A stretch of DNA of 64,000 nucleotides from Siderastrea radians (lineage: Eukaryota > Cnidaria > Anthozoa > Scleractinia > Rhizangiidae). This document shows, piece by piece, positions 1-12,000 of this stretch (position 1 is the stretch's first letter; every line of letters starts with the position of its first letter). A program made the position numbers and the translations under genes. Below the pieces are notes generated by a model. It was given only the letters and a program-made list of their open reading frames with translations. It had not been told where the DNA came from and made no database searches. The DNA is taken from the NCBI GenBank assembly GCA_964017195.1, contig OZ024894.1:34160184-34224183 (forward strand). The letters run 5' to 3'.

Positions 1-106
1 GTATTTATATTCCTTTTCTGATGCATTTAAGCATTTGCGTTTCGATTAAGCCCCCCTCTCCATTCTTTGATGTGAATTTACCAGTGCCCTGTTATGTGTG
101 TGGCAA

Positions 107-175
107 TAAATGAATGAATGAATGAATGAATGAATGAATGAATGAATGAATGAATGAATGACTGAATGAATGAAT
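107..175. repeat. (TGAA)n microsatellite
   Basis: About 16 tandem TGAA units with one interruption (ACTGAA near 161). The repeat follows a GTGTGGCAATAAA stretch, which resembles the 3' end of a non-LTR retrotransposon with a TGAA-type tail. That origin is inferred; no coding remnant is visible in bases 1-106. Confidence 0.85.
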
Positions 176-868
176 GGAAGGTTAATTTCTTAGTGCTTAA
201 AATTTTCTGGCAGGAAAATTGACACTTTTTACCCTTCTGAAACTCGGCAGGTTTTCTGCAGGATGCTTGTGTTTACGAAAATGCACAAATTATGGTTCTC
301 ATTTATTTTGCCTTCGAAACGACTTGAGATGTTCTGTTCGGTTCTAGTGCATAATATGAGCAAAATGAAAGAGTGAGACCACTCTGCTGGGGGAATTGTT
401 GGTCTCAGATACTTAATTCATGTCAATTTCGTGTCCAAGCTAATCCCAAAATGCGTTTAATTTGTTGAAGATTGTGACCCAATTGCCCTTTTTCACAGAT
501 GCCTTTTCCGGCATTTCACACAATTAAACTGAACGTATAAATCTGAGGCGATTTCGGGTAGAAACTGCAAACTTGCCTTAGAAGATTCGAGTCCACGCTA
601 GCTTGTATTGTAATGTAAATAAAAAAAGGCATTTTTGAAAAGGGCTAATTCCACGTTATGTGACATCCAGTGATCATAATTTAAAAGGCAACCACTTTAA
701 TAAGCGCTTTTATAGGAATTACACATAATTCAATTTTTAATTTCATATAAATTAAATACCTTCAAAATTACAACCTGTGGGCAATTCAACCATCAACATT
801 GCTAGTATTCGTAAGTTTGAGTATAGTCTGGCGTCAGTTTTACGATGTCTCCCTCCAGAAGCAATAAG

Positions 869-1885
869 TCACCGTAGCTCTGGTAGTTCGACGTGCTGTT
901 CATGCACCGCTTGCTCCTGCACAAAACATGAACGACACTTGACAACAGCAAGACGAAGACTATTCTTTAGCGCTTGTCGGTAGTTCGTGCTGAATGTAAA
1001 TAAGATCACGGGGTTGACAGCGGAACTGACAAATGGAAGAAAGTATTGGCTTAAAATATAAAGAACCGCTTGCGTATTTCTGGGAATTTGTTGGGGAAAC
1101 CTTAACAAGAATCCAGTGACATAACTTGGAGTCCAGCATATGAAAAACAACACATTGATCAAAGTTAAAACTTTCATTATTTGAACATTCTGTTTGCGTC
1201 TTCGTATATTGCTGAGCCCATTTCCTTGAATCATAGGATTTGTCCTTCTTAAAGATTTCATAATACAAGAACTGAGGGTGATAATGACAACGAGAGGTGC
1301 ACAGTAATACAGCACAAAACCCACAGCAAGGTAGAGGGTGTGGACGTAAGTACTCATTTCAGTATAGCAAACGTTTGGATCTTCATGCTCATCTGTAGTT
1401 CTGGTATACTAGTACAAAATTGTAACAAGGAGACCCATTGTTCGAATCCTTCTTGTTATCATGGTTGCATTCATTGGAAACACAGTAGCAACGAATCTGT
1501 CCACAGAAATGAGCACGAGGCTTTCGATAGAGACCGCATACGAAACCAGAGATAAATATGTTCCGACTTCGCACGCAAAATCAGATAATATTGTCTAGCC
1601 AACAACAGAAACTCTTTCGTTTAAATACAGTGGCCAGTTGGTTGTAACCAGTAGAAGATCAAAGGCGGCCATGCTAGTCATGTAGTTGTTAGTGCTAGTC
1701 CGAAGGCTCTGGGTTTTCAGAAAAGTGACCATCGCCAGAATAGTACCGATTTCCGAGACTACCGCAACAGCTATAAGGGCAACAGAGAAAACAACTTTAA
1801 GAGTATGTGGAACTAGTTTGCCATCTTCGGCAAGACCAAAAGAAATTGAAGTGTCGTTCATGTTGATGTGATCTGCAGGTTTCAC
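869..1885 (-). pseudogene. Class A (rhodopsin-type) GPCR pseudogene with two in-frame stops
   Basis: Read on the minus strand from the ATG at 1885, one uninterrupted frame of 338 codons carries a recognisable class A receptor: TM1 and TM2 at residues 27-90, the TM3 cysteine at 105, a DRF version of the DRY motif at 129-131, TM5 at about 180-205, the TM6 motif FFICWTP at 247-253 and a TM7 NPVILF motif at 291-296. Two TAG codons break it, at 1595-1597 (codon 97, after TM2) and 1409-1411 (codon 159, inside TM4). The TM4-ECL2 stretch is about 10-15 residues short, so a deletion accompanies the second stop. The usual TM1 GN motif is also altered to SEIG. No frameshift is seen. The ligand class cannot be assigned. 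It lies downstream of, and on the same strand as, the unrelated receptor at 3099-21128. A functional gene would require read-through of both stops, which is unlikely. Confidence 0.85.
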
Positions 1886-3098
1886 TTATCACTAGATGTG
1901 ATTTTTATAACTGTATGTTGAAGAAAGGATTTTTTGACGAATTACCCTTGCACGACTTAGTAAACCACTATTGTGCTGGTGAATTGAAAGCACAAAGGAA
2001 TATCATTGTTAGCCAGGTGTTCAACGCTGCTTTACTTTCCAGCAGTGTTTGCAATTACTTTGGAGAATTACGTTTTTGTTTTCGTAAGCCACAAGGAAAA
2101 GATTAAAAAAAAAAAAAACGGGATATGCCAAATTTCAAACACTTTCTGCAAATGAACCAGGTTCGTTCACACGACAAACTAAATTTTGCGATCTCGTATA
2201 GGCAAATACGAGTCGGCATGTGTGAACATCTTAAAAATCCTTCATCACCAATATGTTGCCAATGTTTGCCAACACGTTGGCAACCTTTTTGTGGCATTTG
2301 CAAAGTTAACATTACCTTGAGTTTACCAACAACAAGACAAACTGAAACAATTGTTCTAACCCATACTTAAAATTAATAACTAACATTGTATTTCAGCTGA
2401 ATTCTTTTATTGCGCCCCGTTCTGCGTTCTCGCAGCTCTGCACTAATAAAAGGTAAAGCTCCAAAAGTACTTCTGAAACCGGCTTTTAACAATTCTTTAA
2501 GCCAAAAGCTAATTTAGACTTGAAAATTAACTCACTTGAAAGCGTTTCTCGTCGCTAAATTTAAGTTTCTGTTTCAGATTAGCCAATTCAAAAATGACGT
2601 AGAAAGAATATTTCACAGAATTATTTTACGCGAAGACGGTAATTATGAATTTAATTTAATTTAATTATACAACTTCAGTATTGCGCAAATATCAACAGTA
2701 CGTTTTCAAATGCCCATTACAATAATTGAACTAGAGAAAAAACCATTAAAACTTAAAAGGCATCAGCATACAAAGAAAAAAGAAAGAATTGAAAATTACT
2801 AACACTAAAAAATGAAACTGTATAAAGTTATGCTATGACAAGTTGTACGATGTTGACGATGTTGTGAGGGTGGAGTTCAACACTAATCCTGGAATAGAGT
2901 GATCGTGCCTTGAACAATTGCTCATCTTGAAGTGCATTTTCAGTACTACAGTACTAATTTTAGGGCCACGTAGTTGTTAGTGCTATCTTTTAAAAGCGCT
3001 ATTCTTGTTACAAAAAATTGGATTGATTGATTAAGTTAAAGACCTTTAAAAGGTATTATTAAGGGTGGGCGGCTTATCTGGAGTAAAATTTAGAAGGA
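1886..3098. other. Intergenic and 3' flanking sequence
   Basis: AT-rich sequence between the GPCR pseudogene and the stop codon of the split receptor gene. The only signal I can point to is a minus-strand AATAAA at 2406-2411, about 690 bp past that stop codon, which could serve as its poly(A) signal. The open frames here are short and have no recognisable domain. Confidence 0.5.
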
Positions 3099-6000
3099 CT
3101 AAGCGTTCTCCTCCATTGCTGGGTTATCGTATCCGGTATTTGGAGTGCTAACATCATGATGTATTTCTGTAGTGGTACACTCTCCCAGCCTGTGTTCCCC
3201 CATGAACGAGTTCCCTTTGGGATTGCCAAAGGGGAAATGCCGTTGAAAAGCCGCCTGAAAATTAAAAATGATGGTAAATATTAATTTAAACCAGCAATAT
3301 AAAACGGAAGTTTGATCATTTACTGAGTTTATATAACAAATTATAATACAAGGCTAAATTTTGGCGTGCTCCCATCGGTTAAAATCGATCACGTGACGCA
3401 ATAGTGTCTCTCCTCAGCGATAGTGTCTCTACATTCTCGGGCTAATATTTGATGTGAACATCAAATTTCCTATCACACGATAGTGTCTTCGACAGAAGAA
3501 CTGTATTGTTTAATTAGTTTTGTTTTGCTAAAGTGAACCACGTGCCGAATTTCGCTGGAAATTTGGTTTTCTCTTTGTCTGTGTAGTTGCCATACTTTCA
3601 AGAAAAAAGTTTTCACCGGATGCAATGCAATGTTCATGCGTTTATGTGAACTTGAATTGCGCGTGAAAATCGAATGTAAGAACACTAAAGTCCAGCTGGT
3701 GCCACTGTAGTGCACGTCACGCATACATCAAACATAAGTCGAGACTTGATACTTTTGACGTATGATGACCTACCAAAGAAATAGCCTGCGTAGCTAGCGT
3801 TATTGTCTGTGAAAGTAAAGTTTTGGCCGCAGAGCGGAAATAAGCGGCGGGAAGCCGCGACAAAATACCTCTTCCTGCTCTTATCGTGCAAACAATCCCA
3901 CTACCCAGGCTACTGAAGAAACGGTCGGACGTGCGACCAACCGCCCGCGTTGTGTAAATTCTATCAACTGAAAACTGTCAATGTTTTTATCTAGTTAAAA
4001 CAGTCGCAAAGAAGACTTTGTGTTCCGCGCAAGAAGACGCTTTCGTGCACTTGCCTCTCCTCGTGTTCCTCATAAAGAATGGTCTTTCATCGAGTAACAA
4101 AACGCAAAACAAAAACCTATTCTAATAACACCAACATCGCTGTTCACAAGTTTCTTTGTCAATATTGCCAAAAAATTAAATATTTCTAAGCGTGAACTTA
4201 TTGATAAACGACACATTTGTCACTTATACAAGAACCTCAAAACACTCCAGTTACCTGATATATCACCCCCTGAAAATAACGAAAATATATTTGACAAGGC
4301 CCGACGACACAGCGAACGTACTTTCTTGGGAATACCAAACATCAAACGAACAACAACGAATCGACAAGAAAGCGTACGAAAATTACCACAGTAATGCGCC
4401 AACTCCGCCACAATATTTCGTAGTTGCTATGGCAGCCACGAGATAAAAAGTTTGTTGCGACATTCTCGTCATCGTACAGACGACGACGATTGTTACACTG
4501 ATCACCGGTTAATACCAGCTGATCGTTTTAGTAGCTGATCGATTTTATCAGTTTTAAATAAAGACGTTATTCCAAGACCATTAATGTCGACTTGCATGGA
4601 TATGTGTATGTATGAAAAAAGGTAGTAATTGATCATAGTGATAGGTACAATAATAATGCAGTGTATTATCGTTATCTCCCGATGTGGTCACTCTATTTGT
4701 AAATCATGACGTTTCGACTGCTTACTGCCAGTTTTCATCAGGTGCTGAAGTCGACTGGTTACGCATCACCATATGTATCACGATTATGGGCTGTGATTGG
4801 TGGTCCACCAATGAGTGGGGATGAGGTCAACTATGCTCCCATTTAAAATTGACAACTGATTATGAAAATTGGCAATGCAATTTTTTCTTAGATTCTAAAG
4901 ATACGTGATTTTATTGTTTTATATTTACCTTCATGTCATGCCGGTTCAGTTTACTTAGAATGTCCTTGCTCAGTCCAAATGCAATGGCATTAATCAAGCC
5001 TAAACCAAGAGATCGGTTATGAGCACTGATGTAAGTTAGGGCCGGTTCAAACGTCGAACTCTACATGTGCCGAACCTAATATCGGTATTAAGAACATGTG
5101 AAGTTCGACGTATGAATCAGTTAAGATCGACAGACTTGTATTTGGGTCGAATTTGCCGTTCTTTCGACTGAGCTTGTCGAATAGAACGACGAAGGATCGA
5201 CTTCGGTTCATACGTCAAACATGCGACGAATCTAATGCATAAATGATCATAAATTACATTAATGTATTTCTGAATATAACAGCGTTATGCATCAGTCAAT
5301 TCCAGCGGTGCCCATCCCCCCCCGGGCCAACCCCCGGGCATTAGCATTTTTTAAAAAAAATGGCAAATTCCCGGGGGTGGGGACAAGTAAGTCCGTCAAA
5401 TGCCCCGGGGTGGGACCAAAATAGAAGGCAAATGCCCCACCCCCGGGATCATCTAGAAAGCAACACTGCTCAAGATTTTAAAAATAAATCATAACGAAAA
5501 AAGTGTCACTCATCATTATTATCAATGCGCTTCGGTTATTTCATACCTGTGCGTCTCCCCTTCTGTTGTTCATTTGTTTTCAGAATAATGATACTTTATT
5601 AATATCAATAACACGTTCATTTATTTGATTTTGACATACACAACTTATAAGTGTCTTATGAAATAAGCTATATTAAAAGAAATGCTTAAATAATTTAGAA
5701 GGACTGAAAATGCATGATCTGTATTTAACAAACGGCCAAAAACATAAAATATTTTCACTAAACTGGTCATCTCAGATAGCTCAAAAATACATACAGTATG
5801 TAGAATTAATTTCACTTGATACAGTATTTAATCAACAAACGATGAAATCAATGAGCGAACAGCAACAAAGGAATGGAAGATCATGGACGACCTCAGACTG
5901 ACTACACCGGAACGTTTTTCTCACCTTGTCAAATGCCCCGGGGTCGTCCCGGGGGTAGGCAAATGCCCGACCCCCGGGCGGTGATAAAATTTCAAATGCC

Positions 6001-9000
6001 TCACCCCCAGGATTAAAACGTGAGCGAATGCCCGACTAATGCCCGGGGGGGGATGGGCACCGCTGGAATTGACTGATGCATTAGTGGCTTGCTTAAAACT
6101 GATAAGCATGACTAGTCATTCATTAAACCGTGACCAGTCATGCATTAAACGTTTTTGCATCTGATAAGAGAACTGGGCCGCGCAAACTGTAAACGCTCTG
6201 TAGACAAGAATCATCACTTTTATAACGGATTGCATGAACATCGAATTGGTTTCGTTGTTATTTTTATGGATAGCTATTCTGAAAATAAGAGAATATAACA
6301 CAAAAAACCCGATAGAAACTGTATTCTGATCCAAATTTCACGAACGGTGCAAACTAAAATCGAAATATTACTATTATTACAATGAAAGATTGTTTTGTTT
6401 CCTGTTAATTGGTTTCCTTTGCTTTTTGAGACCCGATATAGCGCAATTGACGATTGTTTACCGCTGATTTGCAGAATTAAGTTTGACTAGTTAAGGTCGA
6501 CGTATGAATCAACTGTCGAACTTAATTATTTAGGTCAACCCAAATAGCAATTAGGTTCGGGAAATGTAAAGTTCGACGTTTGAACTGGGCCTTAAATTCT
6601 ATCTACAAACGTCAAAACGAATATGTAGCATGGCCCAGTTGTTCAAAGCAGGATTAAGCTAACCCATAGCTACAAAGAGCTATTAAAGATAAAGGAAAAA
6701 CAAACAAACAAAAACTGGGGTGTTTCCAAACCACTTCATGAGGCTACAGTATTTTATACAATGGGCAGAAGAAAGCGCACCTTTTGATTGGTCTGGGAGA
6801 GTTTGGGATTAAAGTACAGACACATGAATGACGTTAAAATGAGCCGCAAAATTCTGCGCGCGCAAATCATTTACTAAGAAGATTAAAACAAACAGATTCC
6901 ATTTGAGCGTGCGTGTGTACTCTGATAAAACACAGAGGACGTCAAAACATGTTATGTCAGTCATGCTACACGCCTGCGACTTGTAGCATACTTCTTTATT
7001 CTTACCATCTTATCATCTGTTCGTTATCAGTCTCTCCCAGGGCCAATTAGTTAAATATCGTTAATCGGGAGTATATGACAACACACAAAGAAACTGAAGT
7101 ATGCGCTGTTTACCTGTTAGGGGAATAGAAACAACATGTAGAAGAATGAGAACGAAGCTTGGTTCGGGGGTTACCGCGTTATAAACTCTGCAAATAAGAG
7201 AAAATCGATATCATCTTTACTGTGTAGGATGAAACATGTTTTCCTTATAACAGCCGATTAAGACGGTGCAACTTTGTTGCATATAATATGGTTACATGAC
7301 GCCTGCTTAATGAATTGTTTGGTGTAAGTCAAAAAACAAATTTTCCTTTCGATGGAGGACATGATGCTTTCATGCCTGTGCGATTTTCTTTGTATTCCTT
7401 GTACAAGAATTTATCCCACTTCCTAATTATAAACAGCTCGACTATTGTTCGTTGTTTTCGAGTATATAAGAGTGTCATTTGGGTTTATGGCTCATTCCAG
7501 GTTTCAGGATCTGAGACAGCACCTTCTGTTACGTTAAATTTTTCGTTTTCAAAAGTATGAACCAAGGATCACACGATTCAGTTGAGGTGCAAGCCGCACC
7601 CGTAAAATCGCCCAGAGAAGATCCAGCGCGTGTGATTGTTTTAAGAGTTATATTGACAACAAATTTGGCGAGTTCAAAGACAGAATTCCTTTGCAACAAA
7701 GTGCCCAGACACGGAATCTAGAAAAGTTTCCGACAACGGGAGAGGGAGGTGAAAAAGCTGAAATTCAAAGGCAACGAAAAACAGTTTTTGTTTAATACCG
7801 AAATCGAATTCATTTGCTCTTGATTCCATTAAGAAAGGAGAACACGCAGAGGCCCAGAAGACTTTGGAAACATCCTTGCAGCTCATCTGTAAGCGGCAAA
7901 AACTTATTAAATTAGCCGACAAAAGTGAAGCGGGCTGGTTTGTTGTTGTCCAAGAGTATGAGCAAGAGGATTTTAGCGGACAATTCTGAAGATGAAAAGC
8001 GAATTAAAAATGCTCAAGAGAAAGCCTCCAGAACGAAAAAGCAGATGGAAAGTTCTATCAAAAAACCTCGGATCGGTAGGGCAAGTTTCACTGCTACTAT
8101 TCCTGGAAGCAACGACGACAGGCAGCTTTTTCGAGTTAACGTTTCTCGTTAGCCCTTTCTATGTTATTTTCAGAGCTTGTTCAACCTGAAACAAGCTACC
8201 CAACTTGTATTTGCTGTTGATGTCCTTATTGTATGTTTTCTCTAGTTATCAGTAAACCTGGTATTAGAAGGAAAATATTTTTCATTCGAACGATTATGGT
8301 GAGGGAGAATGAAATGTCAATTGCCAGACCCAAGTCTAGCGGGAGGTAGGTTCCATGCAAGAAAGTTGTCCCTCTAAGTTGCCGCTACTGAAACTCATTT
8401 TTGCTGATGGTAATAGTATAATGAGTTCTTAAGCGATGAACAGTTACCCAGCCTTACTCACATCTGTGATTTCTACACAAAAGAATTAGTTCTTATTGTT
8501 AGTTATTTCGTACTAGTTTGTGGCTGTGTCTAAGGTAAAACGTGGTATGGCAATCCTAAACTGCGCCCCATGATTATGTGCCATTACTTTCTTTGGTCAT
8601 GGAGATCATAGTTTAGGAAAGCTGGTTGTGGAAATAGACACTTTTTATCTCACTGTTAGTATCTGTAAACGGTTCCTCTCACCTGTGAATAAAAGGAGCT
8701 ATGGACAGTCCGAGGTAGATGGATGGGTAGGCTAGCATTGATTTAACATAGTTCATCCATACCTGGAACAAAAGAATAGCTTTAAATAGTGCGACACCAA
8801 GTCATTTAACACAATACAATACAATACAATACAATACAATACAATACAATACAATAATATTTCTGGAGCGCCTATCCGTTTAAGTGCTAAGCGCTTTACA
8901 ATGCTTAAAAAATAATAATAATAAATAAGATAAAAATTACATTGTATATTGCTACAAAGCATAAGCTTGTTTAAAAAGGAAGGTTTTTAAGGTTTTTATT

Positions 9001-12000
9001 TCTGCAACTCGCTTTCATACGGCCTACCTAAGTACGAAATTAACAAATTGCAAAGTGTTCTAAACGCAGCAGCGCGTGTGTTTGCTTGCTTGCGTAAGTT
9101 TGATCATGTTACCAACACTCTTAAGGAGCAACACTGGTTACCTGTAGAGCAGGTAGTCATTTAAAATGACTTCTACCTTCTTGTAGCTTAAATTTACTAG
9201 AAACTGCGTCATTTCTTGCAGTTACATAAATCTTTTAGTTCATTTTAGGCTTAAAAAATAACGGGCGACAGGGGGGCGGGAGACCGGGAGAAAAGGGGGG
9301 CGGGAGGTGTACGGGACGCGAGAGAAAAGAGGGCGGGAAGCGGGATTACAAAGGTGGCGGGAAGAGGGAGAAAAAGAGATTATGCAGCATGCGCAATATT
9401 TCGCAATGGAAAAATGCAAAGAGGTGGCAGCCAACAAATACAGGGCGGGAACTGGAATTAAAGGGCATAGGCGTACGGGCCGGGGGGGCGGGGGGGGCTG
9501 CAGCCCCCCCAGTTGCGAAAATTTTCGGGCAAAACGCTTGTGATTCGGGCAAAAGCACTTGGGATAAAATATTTATTGATTAAAATATTTATTTATTTAC
9601 TTATTTTATACATTGATTAAAATATGTATTTATTTATTGAGTCCGGCTTCTACAACACGACCAAATGGTCCATCTTGAAACGTTTGAATGGCTTTGCTGC
9701 CGATCTGCCGATCGCTAGCAGCCTGGCATTTGCTGCAGTTCGCGCCAAACGTTCGCGCCAATTCACATAAGGCGGGAGAACGCGTACGCTTTGTGAATCG
9801 CGTGCAGCTCACATGTAGTTGAGTTTCAGTTGAGGACTTCGTGGAGTCAAAGTAAACGTTGTTTGAGAAGAAAAAAGGTTCAAATTCAAGATCAAGAAAA
9901 GAGTTCAAGTTCAAGATCAAGTAGAAAGTGCCTTAAGGTCAAGCGGTCGACAAGACGAAAGGTAAATAATTGGTAATTAAGTCAAGGCATTTTGTCGGCT
10001 TGTACCAACTACCAAAGCGTGGAGATAAAGATTTGCAAAAAATGCAGGAGGTTAGCTCTTCGGGTTTTTGCCCGAGTGTTTTTATTTTTTCTTTGGTGTA
10101 ATCTTAATTAAACGGGTTTATCTTAAGCGTTAAACCTGGTCGAAATGTCCGTCATTGTCAAGCTAGGTGAAAAATTTTGGAAAACTCTCCAAATTTGCGT
10201 GAATGGAGATTAAAAGCAACAATGTGAGCGCGTTGCAAATTTGATAGTTGATTTTAGATTAGAAGAAACGCTTATTCCAATTTCACCAAAACGGCATAAG
10301 TTGGGTGTTTTTGTTCGATTTTGGTAGGGTGCACTTTAGCGTGTTAAAAGGCGAAATTACTTCTCATTCAGTGAAAGCTTATATATTTTTGGACCGCTGC
10401 ATGATCTATTATGTATAGCACAATGCCGGCCACGTGTGCAAAAGCTGTGTTTTATCTCAGTTTTATCGCGTACAGTCCCGTGCGATTTGCATTAGAAATA
10501 CATGAAAAAATTTTGGCAAAAAGAGATCCTTGAATCAAAACTTATAATCTTGAATTTTTAATAAACATTACTAATCAGTACGTATAAAAACATCACACTG
10601 CACTATGCTCCGCAACTTAGTTTTATTATGGAATGCGTTACGGTCTTTCTGTCACGCTTGAAATGGTAAGAACAGCATCCGATGCTTCAACTTCGTAATT
10701 TAAAGCGATTTATTCAGAAAGTAAACGGATACCGTAAAGCACTCTATTCAACGTCCCATTTTTAGACTGGAGATCGAGAGGTAGAGGTGAACCTTGAATT
10801 ATGACGGATCAAGAGCCTGATAGAGGAAAAAGAAAACGCCCTTATCGCCAGCGCGTTATTTGTGGTGTATGTAAGAAGGAACTCGATTCCGATTATAAAG
10901 ATAATCATGCCAAAACTGTGCACAAAGGACAGAAAGTTGCTTTCACTATGGTACGTGAGCGTAATCAGAGTCAGCTTGCTTTTTTCACCAAGAGCTCCGC
11001 GGAGTCGCGGCCGTCACAGAAGCTCTTCAGATCAGACAACCAGACTGACGCACATGACCAAGATAACACTGGTTCCTGTTGGAATGTACAAACTGATGGC
11101 ATTGAAAGAGTTGAAATCTCGCCTGTGTCGGTGGTTCTGGAACTGCAGGATGACCAAGATGAACACGTCCCTATTCAGGAAGCTACTGTGCGTTAGGTGA
11201 CATTGTCCGTTAGGTGACATCACCCTAAGTGATTCGCCCACCAGTGCTAGCTTCGACCGGGTTGCCAGGTACTATAACCTCGACAGGGAGCTACTCCAGG
11301 CAGACCAACGCCTGTTCTGTCAGTTTAAGGCAGCACACGTGGGAAAATCGATAAAAACACCTGCAGAAGTCATCGAAGTGTTGAACGCAAACAGCCTGTA
11401 TGAAATGACCCCAGAATTTTCAAAGGTCGCGTCCAATCTGGCCGTCATCCCCACAACGTCCTGCTGAGCGGAGCGCTCATTCAGCGGACTCCGACGCTTG
11501 AAGACCTACCTTCGGAGCACGATGGGGCAAAATAGGCTGAACAGCCTCGCTATCGTGTACATTGAGCGCTCTTATGGGAACAAAGTTATTGTTAACAGTA
11601 TGAACAAGATTATTAACACTTTCGGACAGCGCCACGGAAGGAAAACTTTTCCTTTTAATAACTTTTTAATTTTAACAAGATTGATCGCATGAGTAGGCTT
11701 GTCAATAGAGTTCATAGAGTATGCGAGGTTTGAAAACAACTGTTTTTGGAGTTATAACAGTTTCAGTAGACGTGAGAATTGTGAACCTTTTTGTTTTTCT
11801 TGCAATTTCAGTTCGTTTATATCCAAATTTCAACACTTACACATTCGGGCATTGTGTAATTTTTTTGGGCAAGAAGATCGCCGCCCCCCCAAGTCCGAAT
11901 GTGCCCGTACGCCTATGTTAAAGGGTTATGGGAAGCGGGAGGTCTTACCCCCCCCCTGTTCCCCCTTAAAACAGTAAAGGCAAACGCTTAGTTGTCAGCA

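Larger units (their letters stand above)
9466..11917. mobile_element. hAT-family DNA transposon, internally deleted (8-bp TSD)
   Basis: Termini are perfect 15-bp inverted repeats, CATAGGCGTACGGGC at 9466-9480 and its complement at 11903-11917. They are flanked by an exact 8-bp duplication, TTAAAGGG, at 9458-9465 and 11918-11925, the length typical of hAT. Inside are an intact zinc-finger ORF (10801-11196) and the C-terminal hAT dimerisation part (11243-11692) in another frame; the catalytic middle is missing. Poly-G/poly-C tracts lie just inside both ends. It inserted into a G-rich block (9250-9460 continuing after 11925) within the receptor intron between exons 13396-13455 and 8683-8762. Confidence 0.9.

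Noticed and set aside
4192..4446. Open frames on both strands around 4.2-4.4 kb with protein-like composition
   Set aside because: No domain, no splice context in the receptor gene, and overlapping opposite frames are equally good.
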